From: CAZZCN01 sp964652975
GTDB taxonomy: Bacteria > Bacillota > Clostridia > Saccharofermentanales > UBA5734
Assembly: GCA_964652975.1 (NCBI GenBank)
Contig: CAZZCN010000074.1
Coordinates: 1 to 13,727 of the forward strand
DNA: 13,727 nt
Direction of reading: 5' to 3'
Below, one piece after another: positions 1 through 6,133 of the stretch. A program made the translations under genes and the position numbers. The notes under the pieces are model-generated. The model was not told the DNA's origin. It made no database searches and worked only from the letters and a program-made list of their open reading frames with translations. Each line of letters opens with the position of its first letter. Position 1 is the first letter of the stretch.

Positions 1-1
1 T

Positions 2-52
2 GAAAACATTCAGATGAAACGATTCGTTCGCTTCCATCTCGGACAGGAATAA
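2..52 (+). CDS. possible 3' end of an upstream gene
   Basis: A frame open from the left edge reads ENIQMKRFVRFHLGQE and stops at TAA (50-52), 13 bases before a strong intrinsic terminator, which is the usual spacing for the last gene of a transcript. The other two forward frames cannot be excluded: one has a TGA at bases 1-3 and another a TGA at 15-17. Sixteen residues are too few to identify a family. Confidence 0.3.
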   Translation, partial: ENIQMKRFVRFHLGQE

Positions 53-65
53 TCCGTGAAGATTT

Positions 66-93
66 AAAAAGCCGGCTGCTAGCCGGCTTTTTT
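66..93 (+). terminator. intrinsic terminator of the upstream transcript
   Basis: GCCGGC (71-76) and GCCGGC (82-87) form a GC-rich stem around the loop TGCTA. The stem is extended by five A:T pairs (66-70 with 88-92) and followed by a run of six T. It should end the transcript entering from the left edge and isolate the gene that begins at 180. Confidence 0.92.
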
Positions 94-113
94 GTTTATT
101 GAGATTTTGATTC

Positions 114-142
114 TTGCAAATAATAAGTGAGTGATGTAAGGT
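114..142 (+). promoter_or_regulatory. weak candidate promoter of the 91-residue gene
   Basis: TTGCAA (114-119) is followed after 17 bases by TAAGGT (137-142). The -35 is reasonable and the -10 poor. The call rests partly on position: initiation near 149 would place the small stem-loop at 150-166 at the transcript 5' end, matching the layout of the other GC-richer genes here. Confidence 0.28.
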
Positions 143-149
143 TTAGCCC

Positions 150-166
150 TTCTCAGTAACAGAGAA
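150..166 (+). promoter_or_regulatory. 5' leader stem-loop before the 91-residue gene
   Basis: TTCTC (150-154) pairs with GAGAA (162-166) around AGTAACA, just ahead of the ribosome binding site AGGAG (170-174), which lies 5 bases from the ATG. The same CCTTCTC stretch could alternatively pair imperfectly with GGAGAGG (171-177) and mask the site. It is the weakest of four similar leader hairpins in the window. Confidence 0.4.
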
Positions 167-179
167 AAAAGGAGAGGTC

Positions 180-455
180 ATGTCGGAGAGTGGTGGTGGA
201 GATGGTGATTTGCGGCGACGGAGGAGGCATAAGTCAGGCCTCATTGTGCCGGGATCATTCACATCTGATTTGGCTGGTGCTGCGGTTCGCTCGAGCATCT
301 CGACGTCAGCAGCGCAGTCGATAGACGGTGATACGGCTCAAGTTGTCGTAGGTCAGGCCGCAGGCGCTGAAACTCTGAGAGATCTCGGCATTAATCCGGA
401 GACCTTTGATCAGGACGCGCTCGGAGAGCATGTTCAGATCGAGTTTACGAAGTAG
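180..455 (+). CDS. small orphan protein, 91 residues, Arg-rich N-terminus
   Basis: I do not recognise this protein. It begins with a Ser/Gly/Asp stretch, then a basic cluster (RRRRRHK, about residues 13-19), followed by a Ser/Ala-rich middle and an acidic C-terminal third. There is no signal peptide, membrane segment or cysteine. The start is supported by AGGAG five bases upstream. The gene stands alone between two intrinsic terminators, so it is a monocistronic unit. Its codons are clearly GC-richer than those of the central genes. It shares its layout with the 83-residue gene at 13147 (own promoter, leader stem-loop, strong SD, basic N-terminal patch, acidic remainder, own terminator), but I see no convincing sequence similarity between them. 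The basic patch would suit nucleic-acid binding, which is only a guess. The coding call is fairly safe; the function is unknown. Confidence 0.72.
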   Translation: MSESGGGDGDLRRRRRHKSGLIVPGSFTSDLAGAAVRSSISTSAAQSIDGDTAQVVVGQAAGAETLRDLGINPETFDQDALGEHVQIEFTK

Positions 456-461
456 TGCTGT

Positions 462-508
462 CGCCATGCTCGAAAGAAATGAACTTCTCGAGCATGGCGT
501 ATTTTTTT
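462..508 (+). terminator. intrinsic terminator after the 91-residue gene
   Basis: CGCCATGCTCGA (462-473) and TCGAGCATGGCG (488-499) make a perfect 12-bp stem with a 14-base loop, followed by A and seven T. It starts 7 bases after the stop codon. There is no T-run on the other strand beyond it, so it is not clearly a terminator for the convergent minus-strand gene. Confidence 0.93.
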
Positions 509-573
509 ATAATGCTAATTTAAAAAAACACGCACAGCAAGATAAGAGGTAACTCTTACCACACCATGCGGTT

Positions 574-583
574 GGGGGGGGGG
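574..583 (+). repeat. G10 homopolymer beside a stop codon
   Basis: Ten consecutive G (C on the coding strand) directly follow the TAA stop of the minus-strand gene. The tract lies outside the reading frame, so length changes would not alter the protein. Such runs are prone to slippage and sequencing error. Confidence 0.9.
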
Positions 584-1387
584 TTATTTCGCTGCATCAA
601 TGGTTGCCCATGATGCGAAGCTTGCAGACGCGACGGTGAGACCAACTCCTGTCCACCAGAGCGCGTTGCCTGCGTTAAACGATGATTTGTATGCCTCTTT
701 GTCGGCCAGAGATTCAATAGGTCGTTCGTTTGCAGATTGCGCAACCGATCGTCCACCGAGTATGAGACCGATTCCTGTTGTCGCGAGCCCAAGTGCTGTA
801 TAGCTTTTCCAGCCTGCGAGTTTCGCTAGACTGAATTTCTTTTCAGCAACTTGCGGAGGAATTACCAATTTTGGTATCTCCTTAGCTTTTGCGATCGCGC
901 TCGGCGTTGCTGGTTTTGGTAAATCAACAACGACAACGCTCTTCTGCTGCTGTTTTCTTTTCTGTTCTGCAAGGAGTCTCTCTTGCTGCTCCGCAAGTAG
1001 TTTCTCCTGCTGTTCAATGCGCAGCAGCTCTGCATCGATCAGCTTGAGTTGCAGATCTGCCTCCGCAATACCTTTTTGGTCGCGAGTCTTGGTGCGGAAG
1101 AGGTGGAACATCTCGCGCGCCTCGCGCAACTTGCCGGCTTGTTGCATTGCGCGTGCAGCGTTGAAGAGTGTGCCCGGCGATCCGGACAGCTCATATGCTG
1201 CAAGAAACAGTTCAGCGGACTCGCCAAACTTTTTTTGCGCATAGGCCGCTCGCGCACGAGCATTGATCACCTCAGCTCGCGCCATCTGACCCTGCACCTT
1301 TTGTGCAAAAGCGGGTATCGGCGGTGCAAGACCACCAAGCATCATGCCAACAAGGATGAAAAAACAAAAAAACTTCTTCTGGAACAT
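584..1387 (-). CDS. exported TPR/coiled-coil protein with two C-terminal TM segments
   Basis: A 267-residue envelope protein. Residues 1-28 are a signal peptide (hydrophobic core, PAFA before Q29). About 36-105 form two TPR-like helical pairs (for example KFGESAELFLAAYEL, then TLFNAARAMQQAGKLREA). About 110-148 are a charged coiled coil with the repeat LLAEQQE/RLLAEQK. After a Pro/Ala linker come two hydrophobic segments (about 195-212 and 238-258). TPR units usually mediate protein-protein contacts; this layout resembles TPR-plus-C-terminal-TM exported proteins common in Myxococcota, and the exact role is unknown. ATG 1387 is chosen over GTG 1393 because AGGAG (1397-1393) lies five bases upstream of it. 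Its promoter is divergent from that of the lipoprotein gene at 1567, with an inverted repeat between them. No convincing terminator follows. It is GC-richer than the central genes. Confidence 0.85.
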   Translation of the reverse strand: MFQKKFFCFFILVGMMLGGLAPPIPAFAQKVQGQMARAEVINARARAAYAQKKFGESAELFLAAYELSGSPGTLFNAARAMQQAGKLREAREMFHLFRTKTRDQKGIAEADLQLKLIDAELLRIEQQEKLLAEQQERLLAEQKRKQQQKSVVVVDLPKPATPSAIAKAKEIPKLVIPPQVAEKKFSLAKLAGWKSYTALGLATTGIGLILGGRSVAQSANERPIESLADKEAYKSSFNAGNALWWTGVGLTVASASFASWATIDAAK

Positions 1388-1399
1388 GGTCACTCCTAT

Positions 1400-1423
1400 T
1401 TTTGCTGGTCAAAGCCAGCAAAA
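1400..1423 (-). promoter_or_regulatory. 5' leader stem-loop of the TPR gene
   Basis: TTTTGCTGG and CCAGCAAAA form a perfect 9-bp stem with a 6-base loop. It ends two bases from the AGGAG site of the minus-strand gene. With the -10 placed at 1435-1430, transcription would begin near 1423, exactly at the base of this stem. Possible roles are 5'-end protection of the mRNA or control of ribosome access. Confidence 0.6.
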
Positions 1424-1429
1424 CACTTT

Positions 1430-1459
1430 ATCATATAATGTAGGTCTTGTCTAGAGCAA
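1430..1459 (-). promoter_or_regulatory. candidate promoter of the TPR gene
   Basis: On the minus strand, TTGCTC (1459-1454) and TATGAT (1435-1430) are separated by 18 bases. An alternative reading uses TATATG (1437-1432) as the -10. The -35 lies inside the inverted repeat at 1443-1463, so a protein bound there would block this promoter. Confidence 0.45.
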
Positions 1460-1463
1460 GACC
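1443..1463. promoter_or_regulatory. inverted repeat between divergent promoters (candidate operator)
   Basis: GGTCTTG (1443-1449) and CAAGACC (1457-1463) are perfect inverted half-sites around TCTAGAG. The element covers the minus-strand -35 and lies 21 bases upstream of the plus-strand -35, a normal place for a dimeric regulator to act on both genes. It has no T-run, so it is not an intrinsic terminator. Confidence 0.5.
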
Positions 1464-1484
1464 ACCAGATGATTATATAGTAGC

Positions 1485-1513
1485 TTGACATTTTAGCAAA
1501 TTATTGCTATATT
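1485..1513 (+). promoter_or_regulatory. sigma70-type promoter of the Asp-rich lipoprotein gene
   Basis: TTGACA (1485-1490, perfect consensus), a 17-base spacer and TATATT (1508-1513) make the best promoter in the window. Initiation is expected near 1519, within the first arm of the leader hairpin. Confidence 0.82.
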
Positions 1514-1515
1514 CT

Positions 1516-1546
1516 TTAGCTGCAATCATGGCCGGATTGTAGCTAA
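1516..1546 (+). promoter_or_regulatory. 5' leader stem-loop of the Asp-rich lipoprotein gene
   Basis: TTAGCTGCAATC (1516-1527) pairs with GATTGTAGCTAA (1535-1546): 12 pairs including one G:U, 7-base loop. It stands at the predicted transcript start and ends 9 bases before the G-rich ribosome site (1556-1560). The wobble pair and long stem favour a structure made as RNA, though a DNA-binding site is also possible. Confidence 0.6.
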
Positions 1547-1566
1547 ACGATCGATGGGGGTTCACA

Positions 1567-3315
1567 ATGGGAAAGCTAGTTCGTGGCGTTTGTTTCTTGG
1601 GGCTGATCTTGGTTCTTTTTGTGGGCTGCATGCCCGATGAAATGACTGATGGGCAGCTCAACCAGATGATTGCCGCAGCACAAAAGGACGGAATCGGTGG
1701 TGATAGCGGCGACGTAAGTCATAGCGATATTCAGGGGTTCGAAACGATTCAGGACGCAGCAGATGTAACGGAGGTTGCTGATGCTATTAGTCCTATCGAT
1801 CTTTTCGATGCCTCTGAGGCTGAGTCGGATACAGAGGTTGAGAACGATGCTGTCGACGAGGTTGACACTCAGGTCGATACGGAGACCAGCGAAGACGTTC
1901 CTGATGTCGATATTCAGGACATTCAAATCGTTGAGATTGCACCGGATGTTCTGGATGCAGTTGATGCGGTCGATGTTGCTGAAGTTGACGCGGATGCTCC
2001 GGTCTTCGATGTTGTCGAAGTCGTCGACACAGCTGATGTTGCAGAAATCGCCGAAGAGGTGATTGATGTGGCGGATACAACGGATGCTTTCGAAGCAGAG
2101 GTTGAGAACGATGCTGTCGACGAGGTTGACACTCAGGTCGATACGGAGACCAGCGAAGACGTTCCTGATGTCGATATTCAGGACATTCAAATCGTTGAGA
2201 TTGCACCGGATGTTCTGGATGCAGTTGATGCGGTCGATGTTGCTGAAGTTGACGCGGATGCTCCGGTGTTCGATGTTGTCGAAGTAGTCGATGTGCAGGA
2301 AGTTGTCGACACAGCTGATGTTGCAGAAATCGCCGAAGAGGTGATTGACGTGGCGGATACGACCGACGCTTTCGAAGCAGAAATCGAAGTCGTTCAGGAT
2401 GTTGACGTTGCGGAAATCGCGCCTGATGTTCTGGATGTTGTTGATGCCATCGACACTCTAGACACAAAGGACGTTGTCGATATTGTCCAAGATGTCCAGG
2501 ACGCTGTGGACATAACCGACATTGTTGACACTCTTTCGGATACGATGTTTGAGGTCCAAGATGGTCAGGCGCTCGATATTCAAGCCGACGTCTCGGAGTG
2601 CTCGTCAAAGAACTGTGATGACGGCAATTCATGCACAGCTGACTCGTGCTACGTATTTGCCGGGGCTGCTAAGTGTCAAAACTTAGCACAAACAGGGTTC
2701 TGTGATGACGGCAATTTTTGTACGGTAAATGACATCTGCAAATCAGGTGCGTGTACGGCCGGCGGAGCGAAAGACTGTGGTGACGGAGATCTTTGCACCT
2801 CTGATCTTTGCAAGTCACCCAGTGGTCAGTGTTATAACCCAAAAAATTGGGTGCGCTATGATCACTGGCCAGAACTACCTGAAGAGTGGACGGTGACAGG
2901 GTCTTACGAGGTAACGTGTGACAATACTCAAAAGAACGCAGTCTTTAAGGATAGCTGTGTTTTGAGAGTTCCGAAAGGGATGAAAGCAGGTAGTTCATTT
3001 GTGGCAACGCTTGATCTCGAAAAAGTGAGGGCGAAATACCAGTTGTCAGGCGCTCTCACGGTGAGCTCAGCTGTTTGGCCAATGCAAAACGGTGTAGGCA
3101 AGACAAACACTGTAACCGTTCAGACAACTGTTTTGGGCAACAAGGTGCTGACGTGGACGAATCTAGATACATCAAATCCGTTGGTGTTTATTTATCCGCT
3201 CACAGCTCAGACATTGAAGCTTCATTATAAGGTGGATGTTCTAGAAGGGGAGATGGATAACACAACCTTATGGGGAAGTACCCTAATAAGGGATAAATTC
3301 TGCACAATTCAATAA
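1567..3315 (+). CDS. Asp/Val-rich lipoprotein with Cys-rich repeats
   Basis: A 582-residue surface lipoprotein candidate. Residues 1-20 are a lipoprotein signal and LFVGC gives a plausible lipidation Cys21. About 45-344 are extremely rich in Asp, Val, Glu and Ala in DVxDVxD-like patterns, including an 88-codon unit repeated as a 94-codon copy. About 345-422 carry repeated CDDGN.CT..D.C motifs, a Cys-rich pattern familiar from secreted Myxococcota proteins. The remaining 160 residues look like a beta-rich globular domain I do not recognise. The acidic region may act as a cation-binding stalk holding the C-terminal domain away from the membrane; that is inference. It has its own consensus promoter, leader hairpin and terminator. 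Base composition is much GC-richer than in the genes that follow, so transfer is possible. Confident as a gene, unknown in function. Confidence 0.9.
   Translation: MGKLVRGVCFLGLILVLFVGCMPDEMTDGQLNQMIAAAQKDGIGGDSGDVSHSDIQGFETIQDAADVTEVADAISPIDLFDASEAESDTEVENDAVDEVDTQVDTETSEDVPDVDIQDIQIVEIAPDVLDAVDAVDVAEVDADAPVFDVVEVVDTADVAEIAEEVIDVADTTDAFEAEVENDAVDEVDTQVDTETSEDVPDVDIQDIQIVEIAPDVLDAVDAVDVAEVDADAPVFDVVEVVDVQEVVDTADVAEIAEEVIDVADTTDAFEAEIEVVQDVDVAEIAPDVLDVVDAIDTLDTKDVVDIVQDVQDAVDITDIVDTLSDTMFEVQDGQALDIQADVSECSSKNCDDGNSCTADSCYVFAGAAKCQNLAQTGFCDDGNFCTVNDICKSGACTAGGAKDCGDGDLCTSDLCKSPSGQCYNPKNWVRYDHWPELPEEWTVTGSYEVTCDNTQKNAVFKDSCVLRVPKGMKAGSSFVATLDLEKVRAKYQLSGALTVSSAVWPMQNGVGKTNTVTVQTTVLGNKVLTWTNLDTSNPLVFIYPLTAQTLKLHYKVDVLEGEMDNTTLWGSTLIRDKFCTIQ
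1834..2379 (+). repeat. tandem in-frame duplication in the Asp-rich region
   Basis: Copy 1 spans 1834-2097 (88 codons) and copy 2 spans 2098-2379 (94 codons). They are almost identical in DNA; copy 2 has an extra 18 bases encoding VVDVQE-like sequence near 2290, and the few other differences are mostly at third codon positions. A diverged partial third unit follows (EIEVVQDVDVAEIAPDVLD). The near-identity points to recent duplication by slippage or unequal recombination. Confidence 0.93.
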
Positions 3316-3323
3316 GGAGGTTT

Positions 3324-3364
3324 TGCTGCTATATTAAAACATTTTTTTATAGCAGCATTTTTTT
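3324..3364 (+). terminator. intrinsic terminator of the Asp-rich lipoprotein gene
   Basis: TGCTGCTATA (3324-3333) and TATAGCAGCA (3348-3357) form a perfect 10-bp stem, followed by seven T. It marks the border between the GC-richer left flank and the AT-rich core. Confidence 0.92.
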
Positions 3365-3376
3365 ATCCACAGATAA

Positions 3377-3405
3377 TTGTTTGTTTGTAAAAAAAAAGAT
3401 ATACT
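3377..3405 (+). promoter_or_regulatory. promoter of the surface operon
   Basis: TTGTTT (3377-3382), a 17-base spacer containing an A-tract and TATACT (3400-3405). Initiation near 3412 leaves a leader of about 17 bases with no recognisable Shine-Dalgarno before ATG 3429. Confidence 0.65.
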
Positions 3406-3428
3406 AGTGCCAAATCGAATGTTCATTT

Positions 3429-4688
3429 ATGAATCGTATGCTGCTTAACAATAAAAAGTCATTGTGTGCAATAATATTTGCATTAATAATTTTTACTCCA
3501 CAAAATTTATATGCACTTGGACTTTCTCCTGGTTTATATAAGATTGATAAAGTGTTAAATAATGTTTCTTTAAAAAAGAGGATTATTATTTCAAGAAATA
3601 ATCCAGCAAAAGAAGATAAGTTTGTTGTTTCGGTTGTGGGAGATGCTGCTCAATATATTAAATTATCAACAACCGATTTTATTTTACCAAAAGGACAGAA
3701 GGAAGTTGGGTACGATTTTATAATTGAACCAAAAAATCTTCAAAATGGAAAATATAATGCTACCATCTATTTTGAGCCAGAAATTATTAAGCAGACAGCA
3801 ACTGATACAAAATCGAGTGGTAATTCAATTTTGTATGGTGGACAAGTTTCTATTTACTTTACAGTAACAGATGAACAAGTAATCGGTGGCTTAGTTTCAA
3901 ATGTAAAATTTAATGATATTGAACTGGGAGAAGGTCAACGCCTACCATTCTCATTTAACTTTAAGAATTTAAGCAATGTAGATACTGCACCGAACAAAAT
4001 TCAAATCACTGTTAAAAATTCGGAAGATGTGACGGTGATAGATAATAAGTTAGAAGAAATTAAGATTGTAGAATTGGTGCGACCTGAAGAGACGGGTATG
4101 CTCGTGTCTGATATACCTGTAAATTTGCCGCTTGGGACATATAGTGCAAATATCGGTTTATCGATTAACGACACAGCTGTAGGTAGTGCTGAAAAAATGA
4201 TATTTAAAGTATTGCCAATAGGAAGTTTGACTCAAACCATCTCTTATGAACAGCTCAGTATACGTCCAAAAGAATTGGAAAAAACTGGTGATATCGCATA
4301 CTTTGAAGCAACAGCTCGAAATACAGGTAAATTAGCATATCAAGCAGTATTACATGTAGAGATATTGGATGGTGAAAAAGTCATTGATATTATTGAAAGT
4401 GATAAAGTATTGATGATTCCAAATCAAAAGGCATTATTAAAACTTTCTAAACCTATCAATAATTCAGGAACGTTTAAGGTTAGATCGTTTATCGATTTTG
4501 GCCCAAATCGGAGCGAAGAAAAAAATGGTGAGATTAAGGTTGGTGGATTCGCGTATGGTATCTGGGCTATTATAGTTCTTATTTTAACTTTTATCAGTGG
4601 AGGAGTGTTTATACTTTTTAAACATTCAAGAAGGTCGTCTACTGAAAAAGAAAAAATAGATGAAAAAAATAGTGAAGAAATTAAATAG
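3429..4688 (+). CDS. membrane-anchored beta-sandwich surface protein
   Basis: A 419-residue type I membrane protein. Residues 1-29 form a signal peptide (cleavage likely after LYA, before LGLSPG). The long ectodomain consists of beta-sandwich segments: the first (about 30-145, GLSPGLYKIDKVLNN... then IKLSTTDFILPKGQKEVGYDF) has the pattern of DUF916-like or fimbrial-chaperone-like extracellular domains, and two more Ig-like segments follow. A single TM helix lies at about 375-398, followed by a short Lys/Glu-rich cytoplasmic tail. It is first in an operon with a small TM protein and a large surface protein, so it may bind or present the latter; that is inference. No SD precedes the ATG. The family match is by style only, while coding status and topology are clear. 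Confidence 0.87.
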   Translation: MNRMLLNNKKSLCAIIFALIIFTPQNLYALGLSPGLYKIDKVLNNVSLKKRIIISRNNPAKEDKFVVSVVGDAAQYIKLSTTDFILPKGQKEVGYDFIIEPKNLQNGKYNATIYFEPEIIKQTATDTKSSGNSILYGGQVSIYFTVTDEQVIGGLVSNVKFNDIELGEGQRLPFSFNFKNLSNVDTAPNKIQITVKNSEDVTVIDNKLEEIKIVELVRPEETGMLVSDIPVNLPLGTYSANIGLSINDTAVGSAEKMIFKVLPIGSLTQTISYEQLSIRPKELEKTGDIAYFEATARNTGKLAYQAVLHVEILDGEKVIDIIESDKVLMIPNQKALLKLSKPINNSGTFKVRSFIDFGPNRSEEKNGEIKVGGFAYGIWAIIVLILTFISGGVFILFKHSRRSSTEKEKIDEKNSEEIK

Positions 4689-4695
4689 TGAAATT

Positions 4696-4986
4696 ATGCA
4701 TCATGAATCGCACAAACAAGTTGGTAAATTCGCCGAAACTCTTGGCGTCGTTTGGGTTGGATTCGCATTGATTGTTGGTATTGTGATCATTAACCTACCT
4801 GCCGCAGAGCAGCAGTTAGATACTGTAGGATCACAAGAACCTAAATTAAGAGCAGTCGACTCAAAAAAAGAAGTCAGACGAAATAATAAAGATCAGGTAG
4901 AGACAGTTGTTCATCTTACTGGAAAAGATGGAACGTCTGCTGCTGATAATTTAGAAAAGGTTCAGACTAAAGTAGTAATTGAATAA
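4696..4986 (+). CDS. small single-TM membrane protein
   Basis: A 96-residue protein with one hydrophobic helix (about 16-34) and a mostly polar, charged C-terminal part (KLRAVDSKKEVRRNNK and so on), probably outside the membrane. It is unrecognised. I chose ATG 4696, seven bases after the previous stop; an in-frame ATG at 4660 would overlap the upstream gene and add a lysine-rich leader that looks like read-through of another frame. The gene has no SD and probably depends on coupling with its neighbour. It lies 12 bases upstream of the major surface-protein gene, so it is likely an accessory subunit of the same surface assembly. Confidence 0.75.
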   Translation: MHHESHKQVGKFAETLGVVWVGFALIVGIVIINLPAAEQQLDTVGSQEPKLRAVDSKKEVRRNNKDQVETVVHLTGKDGTSAADNLEKVQTKVVIE

Positions 4987-4998
4987 TTAACGACACAT

Positions 4999-6063
4999 AT
5001 GTCATTAGAAGATAACGCAGAAAACAGATCGCATTGGATTTTTGCTTTGTTACTTGCAATAGCAGGGTTATTAATCTTATTGGTTTTTGTAAACATTAAG
5101 AATAAGGCAGATGATATAGGGTCTGAGGTAAACACAGAATATTCTGTGCAAGCTGCAGCTCCTTCAGCCGCGGGTGTAAATGTTTGTCTAACAAACGCTG
5201 ATCATGCAACTGGTGGTGTGTGTAATGAGCCAATTACATCATTGACACTTGTTGAAACAGATAATACTGGCGATGTTGGTGGTAAAACCGCATACATTAC
5301 TGGTACTATTACGGATAATAACGGTTTTGGTGATTTATTAAATCAGCCAACCGCAAGTTTCACATATAAGTTTACCTCACTTGCACCTTCTGCATGTACA
5401 GCTGGTGTATATAGTGATAATGACTGTATCGTTCAGACCGTCTCAGGTTCTTTGCTTGATACAAGCTCAACTAATTGTAACTTAGAGACTGTTGCTTTGG
5501 ATGATACTACCGCAACATTTTCATGTAGAGTTGATGTTCCATATAACGCACTCCCTGGAGATTGGACAGCAACAGTCTATGTTAATGATGGAACGGGTAC
5601 AGCAGTTACCGCATATTCATATGCATCTAACGTAGCAATTGCTCCTCTTACAGCATTGACAGTGCCAGGTACAATTTCATATACAAAGGCAGGTGTAAAT
5701 GGATTGCAAATTGGAGATGAATCAGATGCTTCATCTGTAACAGCATACAATACTGGAAATACTGCAATTGACGTTAAGGTTCATGGTACTGATATGGCAT
5801 GTACAACAGGCGCTATTACAAATGGTACCTCAATTAACTTTACTTCACAGGTTAAAGCTGCTTTAACAAATCTAACTTTTGCTTCAATGACATCTTTGGG
5901 TGAGACATTGGGCGCTGCAGGTTCGTTAGATGCAAATATTCCGGTTGCTTCAGTGTCATCAACAGTTCAGTCTGATCCTATCTACACCAAGCTCACAGTT
6001 CCAACTGGTGTTACAGGTTCATGTGCTGGTACTATGGTATTCACTGCAATTCCTTCAGTTTAA
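4999..6063 (+). CDS. N-terminally anchored surface protein, possibly abundant
   Basis: A 354-residue protein. A charged N-terminus is followed by one strong TM helix (about 13-32) and a Thr/Ala/Ser/Gly-rich beta ectodomain with eight cysteines, an even number that suggests disulfides. A site like SVQAAA after the helix could allow cleavage, but a retained signal anchor is equally possible. The low-complexity, Thr-rich beta composition and the strong double terminator fit a highly expressed S-layer-like or filament-like protein; this is inference without a domain match. It is the last gene of the three-gene operon. No SD is visible before ATG 4999. The ectodomain appears to contain at least two beta-sandwich repeats (about 55-210 and 215-354). 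Confidence 0.85.
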   Translation: MSLEDNAENRSHWIFALLLAIAGLLILLVFVNIKNKADDIGSEVNTEYSVQAAAPSAAGVNVCLTNADHATGGVCNEPITSLTLVETDNTGDVGGKTAYITGTITDNNGFGDLLNQPTASFTYKFTSLAPSACTAGVYSDNDCIVQTVSGSLLDTSSTNCNLETVALDDTTATFSCRVDVPYNALPGDWTATVYVNDGTGTAVTAYSYASNVAIAPLTALTVPGTISYTKAGVNGLQIGDESDASSVTAYNTGNTAIDVKVHGTDMACTTGAITNGTSINFTSQVKAALTNLTFASMTSLGETLGAAGSLDANIPVASVSSTVQSDPIYTKLTVPTGVTGSCAGTMVFTAIPSV

Positions 6064-6126
6064 TACTCCTGCTAAAAGAGTATTTCAAAAAAACCACCGT
6101 CATGTTATTATATGGCGGTGGTTTTT
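6062..6126 (+). terminator. double-hairpin terminator of the surface operon
   Basis: A first 7-bp hairpin (AATACTC 6062-6068 with GAGTATT 6078-6084) overlaps the stop codon. It is followed by a strong 15-pair stem (6089-6103 with 6112-6126) built on CCACCG/CGGTGG, with one G:U pair and an A-tract opposite the terminal T-run. The A-tract/T-run symmetry could also let it act on the other strand. Confidence 0.9.
6103..6111 (+). promoter_or_regulatory. extended -10 element in the terminator loop
   Basis: TGTTATTAT matches an extended -10 (TG, one base, TATTAT). A weak -35, TTCAAA, lies at 6084-6089. Initiation near 6118 would give a leader of about 16 bases for the gene at 6134, which otherwise has no room for a promoter after the terminator. 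Confidence 0.4.
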
Positions 6127-6133
6127 GTATTAT

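Noticed and set aside
462..499. Possible integron attC site at the first strong hairpin
   Set aside because: No RYYYAAC/GTTRRRY core sites; the perfect stem plus T-run is a simple terminator.
497..533. AT-rich inverted repeat (GCGT-T7 and A7-ACGC) after the first terminator
   Set aside because: It is mostly a T-run facing an A-run and does not place a hairpin before a T-run on the minus strand, so I could not support a terminator for the TPR gene.
1049..1438. Plus-strand frame of 129 codons opposite the TPR gene
   Set aside because: Cys/Arg/Leu-rich shadow of the minus-strand gene, with no SD or promoter.
1576..2632. Long antisense open frames (204 and 279 codons) opposite the Asp-rich gene
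   Set aside because: They arise from the repetitive GAY/GTY codons of the real gene, have compositions such as Arg/Gln/Pro/His runs, and lack start signals.
1567..3315. CRISPR-like or tandem DNA element because of the repeated segment
   Set aside because: The repeat is in frame, codes for the acidic domain and has no spacer structure.
4660..4695. Earlier ATG for the 96-residue membrane protein
   Set aside because: It overlaps the previous gene by 29 bases; the first ATG after that stop codon fits better, though overlap is not impossible.
5930..6133. N-terminal extension of the 323-residue protein
   Set aside because: It overlaps the surface-protein gene in another frame, runs through the terminator and encodes implausible sequence; ATG 6134 begins a normal signal anchor.
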